A stretch of DNA of 64,000 bases from Rhynchosporium graminicola (Eukaryota > Ascomycota > Leotiomycetes > Helotiales > Ploettnerulaceae). The position numbers and the translations under genes are program-made. Location: the NCBI GenBank assembly GCA_900074885.1, contig FJUW01000022.1, positions 62,001 through 126,000 on the forward strand, read 5' to 3'. Below, piece by piece: positions 55,117 to 64,000 of the stretch. Within the stretch, counting starts at the first letter, position 1; every line of letters starts with the position of its first letter. The notes under the pieces were generated by a model that was not told the origin of the DNA, made no database searches, and saw only the letters and a list, made by a program, of their open reading frames with translations.

Positions 55117-57284
55117 TCATTCGGCAGGCGGTCTTGAAAAGACTTGAAAAGCTGGGCTGTCAACAGCAAGACTAGTTGCTCCAGCAAGGGCGAAACCTTT
55201 CGCGACACTACCTTTTAATAGCTTGAGCACAGAGACCACCCCGAGTCTGCGTACCCATTTCATTATGAAAGCGTGTAGTGAATTTCTGACCATCGGCGCA
55301 GCTCTGCTGATCCAATCCCAGTACCAAACTAGAGCCACAGACAAGGCTGTGATAGGCAATGCTGTCGCGAAGAAAGACCAAACTGGGACGTCAATATCGG
55401 GATTGAAAGTTTTGACGTTCATGCCGAAAAATGCTGCCACAAATGAGAGAGGGATGTATATGGGAGCCAAAGTTGTCAAGGTTCTGTGGGCAGCATCTTC
55501 GCTAGATGTTGCATGGCCAAGGGCGGCGTATTGGTATAGTACTTACTTAACATCATGGGCTTGTTCGATGGCTTTCCCGCTTTGTTCAACGGCCATCAAA
55601 GCCGTAATTACAGGGATTGTGCTCGCGGTCTATTTTATCTGCGATTTTTCGTTATGAGAAATACGTAACCTTCCCTCAACTCCCAATGATCCCCAAGCTC
55701 AATATCTAGTCGGCAACGGACCTGTTCCCCCCCCAGGGCCAAGTTCGTAGAGTGCGCTGTCTAGCAAATCCACCTTACCGAGCATCGTGTTGATAAGTTG
55801 ATTATTGACCTTTAGGAGGCCCAGCATCTGCTTAAAATAATCGTCAAAAGCTTGCTTTTCTTATATAGTGATATTCGGATTGCTTGGCAGATTTTCGAAT
55901 TGGGAACGAGCATACTCCTCCCGATCGCGAAGCACTTTGGTCCGTCTAGTTCGAGCAAGTTGAAGAAGTATTCTAATCACTGTTTATGGATAATCAAGAT
56001 GACGGTCGAGCTTGTCCGATTGCTCGCAAGGAGGGCTTTCTCAAGGCTGTTACGCATAGAGCCTATAAACTTGAGATCAAACTGGAATTTGCTTATGTCT
56101 CTAGACGAAGTGTTGCACAACACCACAGCCGATTATTGTCAGTTATATTCTGGGCTGCATGGGTGAAGATTTAACCTGTCAAGGTACTGCGCGAAGGCTG
56201 ACCGGGTCCTGGTTCACTCATCCAGATGGAAACGTGTTCCTTTGCTACAGCCAGACCATCACGAGAAAACGAAGTCCGCAAGTTCCTGATCTTCTCAGAC
56301 CCTGCATCAGAGGTCTTATGTCGATACTCTCGTCCATAGGGTATCAAGAAGTGTGGCTGGCTGCTCACATCGATTAGAGGACGAAGATCGACATCATTCC
56401 CGAGCGCTTAAGGTGGCCATCGAAAAACTCGATATTGCACCCAACGATGCTAGCTAACGCTTCCATAGCACTTACACTCAAGCCATTCACAACGATGACT
56501 TACGAATGCCCATGAGTCTGGAGGTTAGGTGAGATATCGAGTATGCAACATTATTACAAGAGCTTGAGATGAGGGACCTGCATTGACGTCGAAGCTCAGA
56601 ATATCTTCGATAGGATGCGAATTTGCATAGAATGCGTTCTCAATGAAATGCGTCAGAGACGAGAAGCCCCCTGATATGACGCTAAGAGAGAGGTAGCATT
56701 CCGACTCAAAAACTTTGTAGCTGGCAGACCAACGCTTTCTGCAGTGTTGTCCAATTGAAGGGTCCCGAGTGCACATTGTTTCTGAATACAGATTCCGCCT
56801 GACTGAAGCCACTGAAGCCTCGATTTGACTGCAGCTCGCAATTGTCATCCGAAAGGCTTCCGAAAGGATCCCAGAGACACTCTTTCTGGATATCACGCTT
56901 TTGATCGTGAAATACTTGCCGCGGAATATCGTTCACAGCAGATGGTCTGACAGCAGCGCCGTTGTTGTGTTGCTCTTGCGAACCGGAAGGTCGACCTATG
57001 GTTCTTGGAAGCTGTGGCTCGCTGGAAGAGCGGCCTTCTATCCTCGCCCGTGGCCAGTATGAACGTGAGCTTGATTCCGCTATGTCGTTGGTATTGTGAT
57101 TTCCCCAGGTAGCTGCATCTTCGAGCGTAGTAGGTTCAGGCTGCGCCTCCGTGCGCAATTCCTGTTCAACCAGCGCAGAAAAGATATGGTACACAGAGCT
57201 ATTGGGTCGTGCTGGAGCCTTCTGAGTCAGACATGACAGAATAATGGTCTTTGTAAGCTGGAAGAAGGCGGGATTGCAATGCAT
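55117..57284 (-). pseudogene. CorA-like magnesium transporter gene, probably broken
   Basis: The C-terminal end is clear: 55629-55547 (VEQSGKAIEQAHDVK) spliced over a 63-bp intron (55484-55546) to 55483-55117. That gives TLTTLAPIYIPLSFVAAFFGMNV, the first transmembrane segment with the CorA GMN signature, then a second hydrophobic segment (FFATALPITALSVALVWYWDW). Upstream, coiled-coil-like segments continue (VNNQLINTMLGKVDLLDSALYEL near 55790) but change frame at an 8-C run (55727-55734), and TAA interrupts the frame near 55865. The N-terminal frame (57284-56706) is Ser/Gln-rich. Missed introns could repair part of this. Fungal CorA-like proteins carry Mg across membranes; many are degenerate accessory copies. 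Confidence 0.5.
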
Positions 57285-57585
57285 TCGTGTAATTCAAAGT
57301 GCGGCTGAATTTTACAGCACCGACGTCTACTATCGAGGCCTGGTTCTCCAAATCTGCAACTACCATAAATATATGCAAGAATAAGCCAAAAATTGTATGA
57401 TTAGACGATCGCTAATTCGTAAAGAGACAGTGCACCATGTAAATCGCTCGGATGAACACCATATCCCAACCATTTGCCAGGCCCATGTCCCACATGTATA
57501 ACACCGCTACCAGAACGCCTTTATCTGAGTCGTATGTTTCCAGACTCTTCCAAATTCTCATCCAGATTCGATTCTGGGCCTATAT

Positions 57586-59856
57586 TCACTCCCCCACAAT
57601 AAATGTTAAACGGCCAGAAATGCCACTCATCTCGACTCTAGATCCCTGTCCTTTCTCCTCAACACCCTTCCTTGCCACAAGTTCCTTGTAGCCATTTCCT
57701 TTGTTGTCACGGATGATTCGCATCCCATTACCTTGGACCACTATACCGCCTGATATTGACTTGCCATGTACAGTTCCTTCCCAAGCTTCAGGATAGTGCA
57801 GTTCAATAGCAGCGGAAATAGACGAGTGCGTCGAGCTCATAGTGTGGAGCTTAGTTTCGTCACCTGTGGCGCGGTGATCGATTTCGAATAACGGCTGGGT
57901 GCCAAAGTTGCTTCGATGGATGGTGAGGAAAGGCTTATCGTCGCCTGTATGCTTTTGCTCTTGCAGAGAATTGGAAAGGAGGGAAATGAAGATCGGGTCA
58001 AGGACTTCGACAGTCGTAGTCCCACTGACGGTGTGTGTCTCAAATTTGTCATTAGAGGCTGCTAAAGGTTCGTTGCTTCGAAGAACCGGTAGTCCCGTGA
58101 TGGTAATTCTACCAGAGGTGCTCTTGAAAGTACTTTCTGAGCCTAAATAATAGGACCCGTATATATTTGCGGAAGTGGAATGGACCGAGGTTATGTAGTT
58201 CCGTGGTGGGGGCCTGTAGCTCGGATCGGAATTATCACCAACAGGACAGTTGACACGAATAGAGCCAGAGGACGTCTGGACATCTAAATCTGCTGCCGCT
58301 GGAGCGGAAGGAAGAACTGGCTGAGGGAACACATCCGTTTGTATACTTCCGGATTTTGTCGACAGCCCTAGAAAATCCATCAAAGGATAATTGCCTATGA
58401 TGCTGCCAGATAATGTTTCGACGATTATTCTGCGCGAAGAAAAGGGAAATCCCTCTGAAGATCGCCAGCCTGCTGAAACACTGGCGGAATCGTCCCCTCC
58501 TCTTCGTTTGACCGATGGATTGATCACTGGAAACCTGACACCTCCAGAGATCGTCGAAAACTTCGATTGTTGACTGACATTGACTTTGATGTCCTCTACG
58601 ACCCTCAAAGTAAGTGAGATAGCCTCAATCAAAAGACTGCTAAATTGCGCATCCTCAGGAATCCATGCCGTGATTTCCAGTGAGATGCAGTGAGTTTCCC
58701 GAGCACTTAGCGGTGCTGAGCTTGGAGTGACGATTTTGAGAGTCCGTGACTCCTCGTTCCATGTCCTCTCAACTTCCAAACTGTTATCACTTTTTTGAAC
58801 ATCCACCGTGATATAAGGACGATTTCCATGTTTGGAATCCTTTGGCAGTCGTCGAAGTCGAATTTCGCCGACTGTGCTCACGATTGTCTGAGAAGGAAAG
58901 CCATCGCCACCAGTCTTGACGGTCTGAATCACTGTAAGATCCGACCCAAGGGGAAATTCGTATGTTGCAACATCTTCCTTATGCTTAGCTGCAGTACAGT
59001 ACGGGGCAGACGAGTCGATAGGTCTGCTGCCTCCAGCATCTTCATCGCCAGGCTTGTCTTCCGAAGGCTGGTCATTGCCACTGCCAGGCACTTTTGGTCT
59101 GTTATCGGCCTAGAAGGATGGTTAGCTTCTTAGCGTCCGGGGATGAGACCTGCCATAAAGAGTGTGATAACTTACAGATCTGTCGTGGTGAAAAGTACCT
59201 GCCGTGAGCATAGTAAAGACAATCAGAACTAGAACTGCAATTCCAAAATGCTTAAGCCAGCGTTTTTTCGCAGGTGTCAATTCCTTTAGAGGTGTTCTCT
59301 CCGTCGGCTCATATGTAGGTACGCCCATACTTTCCGGCTGGCGCGTAGGAGGGGTGCCAGCTTCTAAATGATGGTCTTGAAATGTACTGTATGATCTATT
59401 GCTTGGTTCATTCGTCATGGTAGGAGATACTGGACTAGATGTGTATGCAGGTGGAGGACCGTTTAACAAAGCACTATTCTCTGAGACCATATCTTCGTTA
59501 CGAGGAGGTGCGATGGGTGAGGCGGGAGTATTTGAGGTTTTAGGAGAATGGGAGCTAGCATGCTGGGACGCGTAACTCTGCGAAGGAGGCGATCGTGATG
59601 ATAGAGGGTGGACTGGTATCGTCCTCGAGCTTTCTCCTAAGCGTTGCTGTGCGTTCGGCGGAGGTATCAAAGTCTTGTCTTCGACCCATTCTTTTCTGTC
59701 CATGGACGGATCTGGCACCATTGTATTGGACGGCAACCCGCGTCCACGAATGAAGTATCCATCTGAAGGGCTTAATTCGTCACTGAGCGTTTGGCGGTCG
59801 ACTTGTTCGTCGGCCTCACGGTCGTTTGTGGAGTTCAGATCGGAAGGATGCGACAT
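57586..59856 (-). CDS. Single-pass membrane protein with a DUF4097-like adhesin ectodomain
   Basis: Two exons fit: 59856-59176 and 59109-57586 (66-bp intron, GTAAGT to TTCTAG), giving 734 residues. The first 195 residues are Pro/Ser-rich and probably cytosolic. One transmembrane helix (about 203-222, HFGIAVLVLIVFTMLTAGTF) follows KKRWLK, so the bulk lies outside or in the lumen. The ectodomain has repeated short beta-strand units of the form SGSI, TSSGSIRVN, STSGRITITGLP and SISGGIVVQG, as in the DUF4097 putative adhesin beta-helix. Role unknown; related fungal proteins are uncharacterised. It is divergent from the ketopantoate reductase gene with a 745-bp gap. Confidence 0.8.
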
Positions 59857-60601
59857 CTATGCTGCTGCCTTGATCGCTAGGAAACTATGAAGTGCAGCGT
59901 AACGCAAAGCAACACAAAGGGTAGTACTAGGTACCAAAGTAGATGCCTGGAAATACCCACGATGTGTGATGTATTTGATTAGCCACAGGATAAGGAAATA
60001 AGGACAGGTCGTAAGACAGGAAATTGATGGACAAGGAGTTGAAGCTGAGTAGGCTTTTGAAATGCGGCCGGCGTAGGCAACCACGAAAATACCGTTGGAA
60101 TGGCCAGGATACTATCCATACCCCACTATCGGACTACGGAGGTTTACGAGTCCCCCAGTCAAGACTTGGGAGGGCCAGCCAGCATGAGGCTTGGATGAGA
60201 TTGGCTTAATCGAAGCTTGTATGATTGCGGGAGGTGCAGGGGCTGCAAGAGCTTAAATCTTATAACGATTAAGAGCTTCCAGACCTGGTGCTTTGGACTT
60301 GTTATTGAGAAAAGTATGCTTAGTGATAGAAAGTACTCGAGAGAAGTTGAAACCCAGTTGAAAGGTATATGTAGTAAACAGCTACAAGCTAAAGTCCCAA
60401 TTGAGCTGCTAGGTGTTTCTTGAACTAGATTCCGTCACTATGCCTTGTAAGATAGACTCCCGCCCGCATCTCGCTTCTTCCTCGACATCCGAAACATAAA
60501 CAACAACAAGCCGCACCACAAATTTATCACCTTCGACTCAGCCTCTCTAGAGACACTGCGCTTGAATTGTCCCATTCTTTCTTCACAATTTAGCAAGGGC
60601 A
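59857..60601. promoter_or_regulatory. Divergent intergenic region
   Basis: No gene supported. It should hold the promoters of the membrane protein gene (minus) and the ketopantoate reductase gene (plus). The stretch just before 60602 is pyrimidine-rich. Confidence 0.45.
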
Positions 60602-61861
60602 ATGCCTTCCGGGCCTAAAATCCACATCCTAGGCCTTGGGAACCTAGGTCGTCTATTCGCCCATGCCCTCGCTACCTCCACCCACTCATCTGCACCTGCA
60701 GTAACACTTCTCTTCCACCGTTCCAATCTACAGGAGGAATGGGAAGCCGCAGGACGACGTATAGAGATTACATCTAAAGATCTCAAATCCTCGTCCTCGT
60801 CGTCAAATTACACCATTGAGATCTTAAATCAACATGTCCCACATCAAGATCCAAACCAGGGTCAAAGACAGAATACCAAGACAAGTTCAGATCCAAATTC
60901 AGACAAAGACACCTCTATAATAGAAAACCTGATCATAACCACAAAAACTCTCCACACAGTACGCGCACTCCGACCTCTCGCACATCGCCTGAATCGCAAT
61001 TCCACTCTCCTCTTTGCCCAAAATGGTATGGGAACTGTAGAAGAAGTGACTGCGTCACTATTCTCCAATCCAGCTACGAGACCACGATATCTGGCTGCGA
61101 TAACTTCGCATGGAGTGTTTTCCACGGGACCGTTCAAATCGGTGCATGCTGGGTTAGCGAATGTGACGATTGGATCTGTGGAACCTCAGTATGGACCTGA
61201 AACTGAGACTCAATCGAATTCTAGGACTGGGAGTAGAGCCAGCTCCGGAGCTATCCATTCTGGAGTTGAAGAAAGGGATAGAGAGTCAGAGCAAACAGCT
61301 CCTCTTCTCAACGCAATCACTTCCGCACCCATCCTGTCCGCAACAGCCGTCTCAGCACCCACACTCAAATTTTTACAAGTAGAAAAACTCACCATGAACG
61401 CCGTCATCAACCCTCTGACCGCCATTCTTCACGTGAGGAACGGAGAGCTATTAGACCATCCTCCAGTACGGCAATTCATGCGCCGCCTCGTAGAAGAGTG
61501 TAGTCAGATCTTACTCGCTTTACCCGAGCTAAAAAACCCTTCTACTTCAGAGAGCGAGAAGTTCGAGATTCAAGATGAGAGTGCTTTGGCTCTCGAGCAA
61601 AGATTCAATTCCGACAGATTAGAAGCGCTGGTCATCGATATAGCGCGCAAGACAGCTTCAAATACGAGTTCGATGTTACAAGACATCGAGGCCGGGAGGC
61701 CGACCGAGATTGATTACATCAACGGATATTTCGTGAGGAGGGCACAGGAGATGGGTGTCTGTTGTGACACTAATGCGAGTCTTGCGAATTGGGTGAGGCA
61801 GAAAAAGAGATTTAGGGTGCATGATGAGATGGGGTTTGGTATCTTGGATGTTGAAGAATAG
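60602..61861 (+). CDS. PAN5: 2-dehydropantoate 2-reductase (ketopantoate reductase)
   Basis: A single exon of 419 residues. The N-terminal NADPH-binding Rossmann motif is IHILGLGNLGRLFAHALA (residues 7-24, G-x-G-x-x-G). FAQNGMGTVEEV is the family's Q-N-G segment. The C-terminal ApbA_C helical domain contains EKLTMNAVINPLTAILHVRNGEL (about 259-282, catalytic Lys and substrate Asn) and SSMLQDIEAGRPTEIDYINGY (about 356-376). The enzyme reduces 2-dehydropantoate to pantoate with NADPH, a step of pantothenate/coenzyme A synthesis. Two Ser/Asn/Asp-rich inserts (about 60-105 and 200-235) make it longer than bacterial PanE but are usual in fungi. Confidence 0.93.
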   Translation: MPSGPKIHILGLGNLGRLFAHALATSTHSSAPAVTLLFHRSNLQEEWEAAGRRIEITSKDLKSSSSSSNYTIEILNQHVPHQDPNQGQRQNTKTSSDPNSDKDTSIIENLIITTKTLHTVRALRPLAHRLNRNSTLLFAQNGMGTVEEVTASLFSNPATRPRYLAAITSHGVFSTGPFKSVHAGLANVTIGSVEPQYGPETETQSNSRTGSRASSGAIHSGVEERDRESEQTAPLLNAITSAPILSATAVSAPTLKFLQVEKLTMNAVINPLTAILHVRNGELLDHPPVRQFMRRLVEECSQILLALPELKNPSTSESEKFEIQDESALALEQRFNSDRLEALVIDIARKTASNTSSMLQDIEAGRPTEIDYINGYFVRRAQEMGVCCDTNASLANWVRQKKRFRVHDEMGFGILDVEE

Positions 61862-62198
61862 AATAATGAGGATGGGGGGTATAAAGAGCATGAAAGTTCT
61901 GAAGATGATAAGAAGGCTGAACTGTGAAGGGGCTTTAGAACAGGCTTCATGTGAGGAGTACTTTCCTGCGTATATCAGTAAACAAGATATCCATTTCGAA
62001 GATCCTCCTTGGCATTTCAGGAACTTATCATACAGACACAGCACGTTCAGTATCTATTAATTGTTGATTTACAAATTGCTTCTATTCCTCGTTTGTTTAA
62101 TTCTTTGCTTGATACACATATATACAGCACCGCTCCTTCGTCCCTCACTTCCTCGACACGAATCCCAAATATCAACCCGTCCGTCAACCTCCAAACTT

Positions 62199-63061
62199 CT
62201 ATTTCGACCTCTCACTAGGCGTAATAGCAAAAGTAGGTCTCACGAAACTGCAAAACACAAATTAGCCAAACACTTCTAAATCTGTCAAATCCCAAATCCG
62301 TTCAGATACCCATCTGATCCCACCCAAGCCTCCAATCGGCGAAGAAAGTAAGAACATACCGATCCGAGTTATAAGGACTCGTCTGACTCCCCAAAAGCGC
62401 CTTCTCCCTCGCCTGATCCGCATAATGCCTCCTCACCAAATCACGATCCTCCTCCGCCGTCAGAAGAGGAATAAGATGGATTCGCGACCACATCTTCTCT
62501 CGTGCAAGTTCACTGTAACAAAAGAAACACATAATCAGCGCTGCCACTCTTCATACATCTTTCCTCTTGTTGTATATGTTTCCATGCGATGTGACTGTGA
62601 CGGTGTGACGTACTTCTGCTCCCTAATCCCTTTCCCTACTTTGTAGAAGCCGAATGTCATCACGCCGGCCATGGCGAAGAGCATGACGGATGGTCGGAAG
62701 CCTCGCGCGGGCAGGTTTCGCTATGATAAGAACATCATTAGCATTGCTCCTGTCCTGTCCTGTCCTGTTTTGTATTCCTCGTCTCTTTGCTTCCAAGCTT
62801 CTGTATTCCCCAGCTCCAATTCGCAACTCGTAGGGCCAATTGACACAGCACATTCTGTCCGTCTCTACGAGGCTTTCGACGTCTACGTATTCATCTCATG
62901 CCCTCTGGCTCTTCTAGAAGTGTAGTCCCCTCCTTGAGCGGCCCATCTCGTTCCTCAAACCCCCCATCCGCTCCCATCCCCCCTGGGAAAGGAAGGACAA
63001 TTCGACGTACCTTATACTGAACCGGCTCATAGCCTCCAATGGGCGGCAGATCTTGAGGCAT
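62199..63061 (-). CDS. NDUFA13: Respiratory complex I subunit GRIM-19 / NDUFA13
   Basis: Four exons fit: 63061-63011, 62720-62614, 62512-62360 and 62247-62199, giving 119 residues. The spliced product starts MPQDLPPIGGYEPVQYK, continues RNLPARGFRPSVMLFAMAG (the membrane helix, about 27-47) and FYKVGKGIREQNELAREKMW, then HLIPLLTAEEDRDLVRRHYA, and ends DRFVRPTFAITPSERSK. These are the conserved segments of GRIM-19, an accessory subunit of mitochondrial NADH:ubiquinone oxidoreductase. Intron 1 is 290 bp, long for this window, and contains a gtcct repeat. It is convergent with the ketopantoate reductase gene, 337 bp apart. Confidence 0.95.
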
Positions 63062-63672
63062 GATGTATGTTCGTACTTGCGTATCCTGGTTCACGGCCTC
63101 CTTCTATATTAACAGGTCAATTGAGGTTGTCATGAGCTTGAGACGCGCTAAGCTTTCTACGGCTGAAGTTCTGCCACCCGATACAGGCGGTGAGGTCAGC
63201 TTTACGTCGAATTTCAGCATGTCTAGCAATGTCACTTTGGAAAAGGCAAGTAACATGCTTCAAGATTGAGGTGAGTACTAAATGACTCGATGAATGATAT
63301 CTCATTCAATTCAATTCAATGCAAGCATACTGCTCAAATCGCTCTCTTGACCGCATCGCTACTACAAAAAGACTCAAGCAGAAAACGCCCATGCTATGCC
63401 CCAACCAAACCTCTGCCGATCAAATGCATCCATCCAACCCAGAAGTAGCTCGGCCTCAGTTACGTATAGGAGAGATAATAAAGATACGCCATATCCGACC
63501 CTTCAGTATCAAAGGGAACCAAGCCAGGCCAATTTCAAAGCCACCATAACACCAATCCCAGATCTAGCCGTCTAGAAATGGGACATGCAACTCTAGCTTC
63601 TCGTTCGCAAATGTTATTCAAGGAAAATTGAAAAAAAAATGTAAAGCCAGTTCTCTTATGGTTGCCAGGGCT
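63062..63672. other. Intergenic between NDUFA13 and the right-edge gene
   Basis: No gene. Holds the NDUFA13 promoter side and the 3' end of the edge gene. A short attca repeat lies at 63303-63320. Confidence 0.45.
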
Positions 63673-64000
63673 TCATTCGGATCCATTGCCACCTAGAGTC
63701 TCTGCTTCCTCACTAGCAAATGCCGCCTCAAGATCGGCTTCCAGGTCATCAAAGCCATCTTCGCTAGCGCCATCTTCTTTGGCAGGTGTAGGAAGGTTCG
63801 TTGTGTCTGACAGCGGAGTCTTCACGGTCTTCAGACCTGTCGTTCTCAAATTTGCAACGCGTTGCTTCTTCGCCAGAGTACTCTCCTCATCACTGTCTTC
63901 ATCCTCCGTAGCGGTGTCGCGGTTTCTCTTTCGATCTCTGTTCGCCACCTTGCTCTGCCCACTTGACGTGCTTACTTTGCTGACATCGCTCTCGTTCCCA
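63673..64000 (-). CDS. 3' end of an acidic nuclear-type protein, cut by the window edge
   Basis: The frame is open from the right edge to the stop at 63673-63675, about 108 residues. It is charged: a basic NRDRKRNRDT, acidic EDEDSDEES, then KKQRVANLRTTGLKTVKTPL and a final DGFDDLEADLEAAFASEEAE. The alternation of KR-rich and acidic patches and the D-D-L-E-x-D-L-E tail resemble the C-terminus of the RNA polymerase II CTD phosphatase Fcp1, but this is only a guess without the catalytic domain. Confidence 0.6.
   Translation of the reverse strand, partial: GNESDVSKVSTSSGQSKVANRDRKRNRDTATEDEDSDEESTLAKKQRVANLRTTGLKTVKTPLSDTTNLPTPAKEDGASEDGFDDLEADLEAAFASEEAETLGGNGSE

Noticed and set aside
1..64000. 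CRISPR arrays, rRNA or tRNA genes, bacterial operons
   Set aside because: No regularly spaced repeats, no rRNA-like sequence and no convincing cloverleaf with a T-arm GGTTCRANYCC were noticed; a tRNAscan run would be needed to exclude an intron-bearing tRNA.

Overview
The window comes from a filamentous ascomycete (Pezizomycotina). The reasons are short 45-100 bp introns with GTRNGT / CTRAY / YAG signals, fungal-specific families (HET domain, Atg26, Cmr1, Mtf2-like, secreted M28 aminopeptidase), and a retrotransposon block whose decay is dominated by C-to-T and G-to-A changes of the CpA-to-TpA kind, the signature of repeat-induced point mutation (RIP). Order or genus cannot be fixed from the sequence alone.

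Region 1 (1-14172) is one nested retrotransposon cluster. A Ty1/copia element on the minus strand (75-14167, 244-bp LTRs, target duplication tgaat) was hit by two later insertions: a plus-strand Ty3/gypsy chromovirus (1266-8107, 182-bp LTRs, duplication tctcc) and a 2.2-kb minus-strand element encoding only a Gag (10350-12554, 202-bp LTRs, duplication gtttc). All three have exact LTR pairs and 5-bp duplications. Their coding frames can still be read through TAG/TAA codons. Removing both insertions leaves a copia element of about 5,036 bp. Downstream of its pol, the gypsy element carries an additional antisense reading frame with what looks like a proper 48-bp spliceosomal intron.

Region 2 (14.2-20.4 kb) holds an intact six-exon secreted leucine aminopeptidase, followed by decayed genes: a GNAT acetyltransferase with one CAA-to-TAA nonsense codon and a winged-helix gene with several stops. 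They look like RIP-type damage next to the repeat block.

Region 3 (20.4-34 kb) has a Gap1-type RasGAP (five exons), a gene-poor 6-kb interval rich in microsatellites, a three-exon HET-domain gene and an intronless NYN/PIN-like nuclease gene. Region 4 (34-38 kb) is mostly decayed or empty sequence.

Region 5 (37.9-50.4 kb) is a normal gene cluster: a DUF3602-like GGAGN-motif protein, an Mtf2-like mitochondrial protein divergent from cmr1, the sterol glucosyltransferase atg26, and an acidic repeat-bearing protein of unknown function. Region 6 (50.4-57.3 kb) is gene-poor, with diverged dispersed repeats and a damaged CorA-like Mg transporter gene. Region 7 (57.6-64 kb) has a single-pass membrane protein with a DUF4097-like ectodomain, a ketopantoate reductase, the complex I subunit GRIM-19/NDUFA13, and the 3' end of an acidic nuclear-type protein running off the right edge.

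The functional genes are unrelated housekeeping and accessory genes, each with its own promoter. No secondary-metabolite cluster, CRISPR array, rRNA or convincing tRNA was seen.
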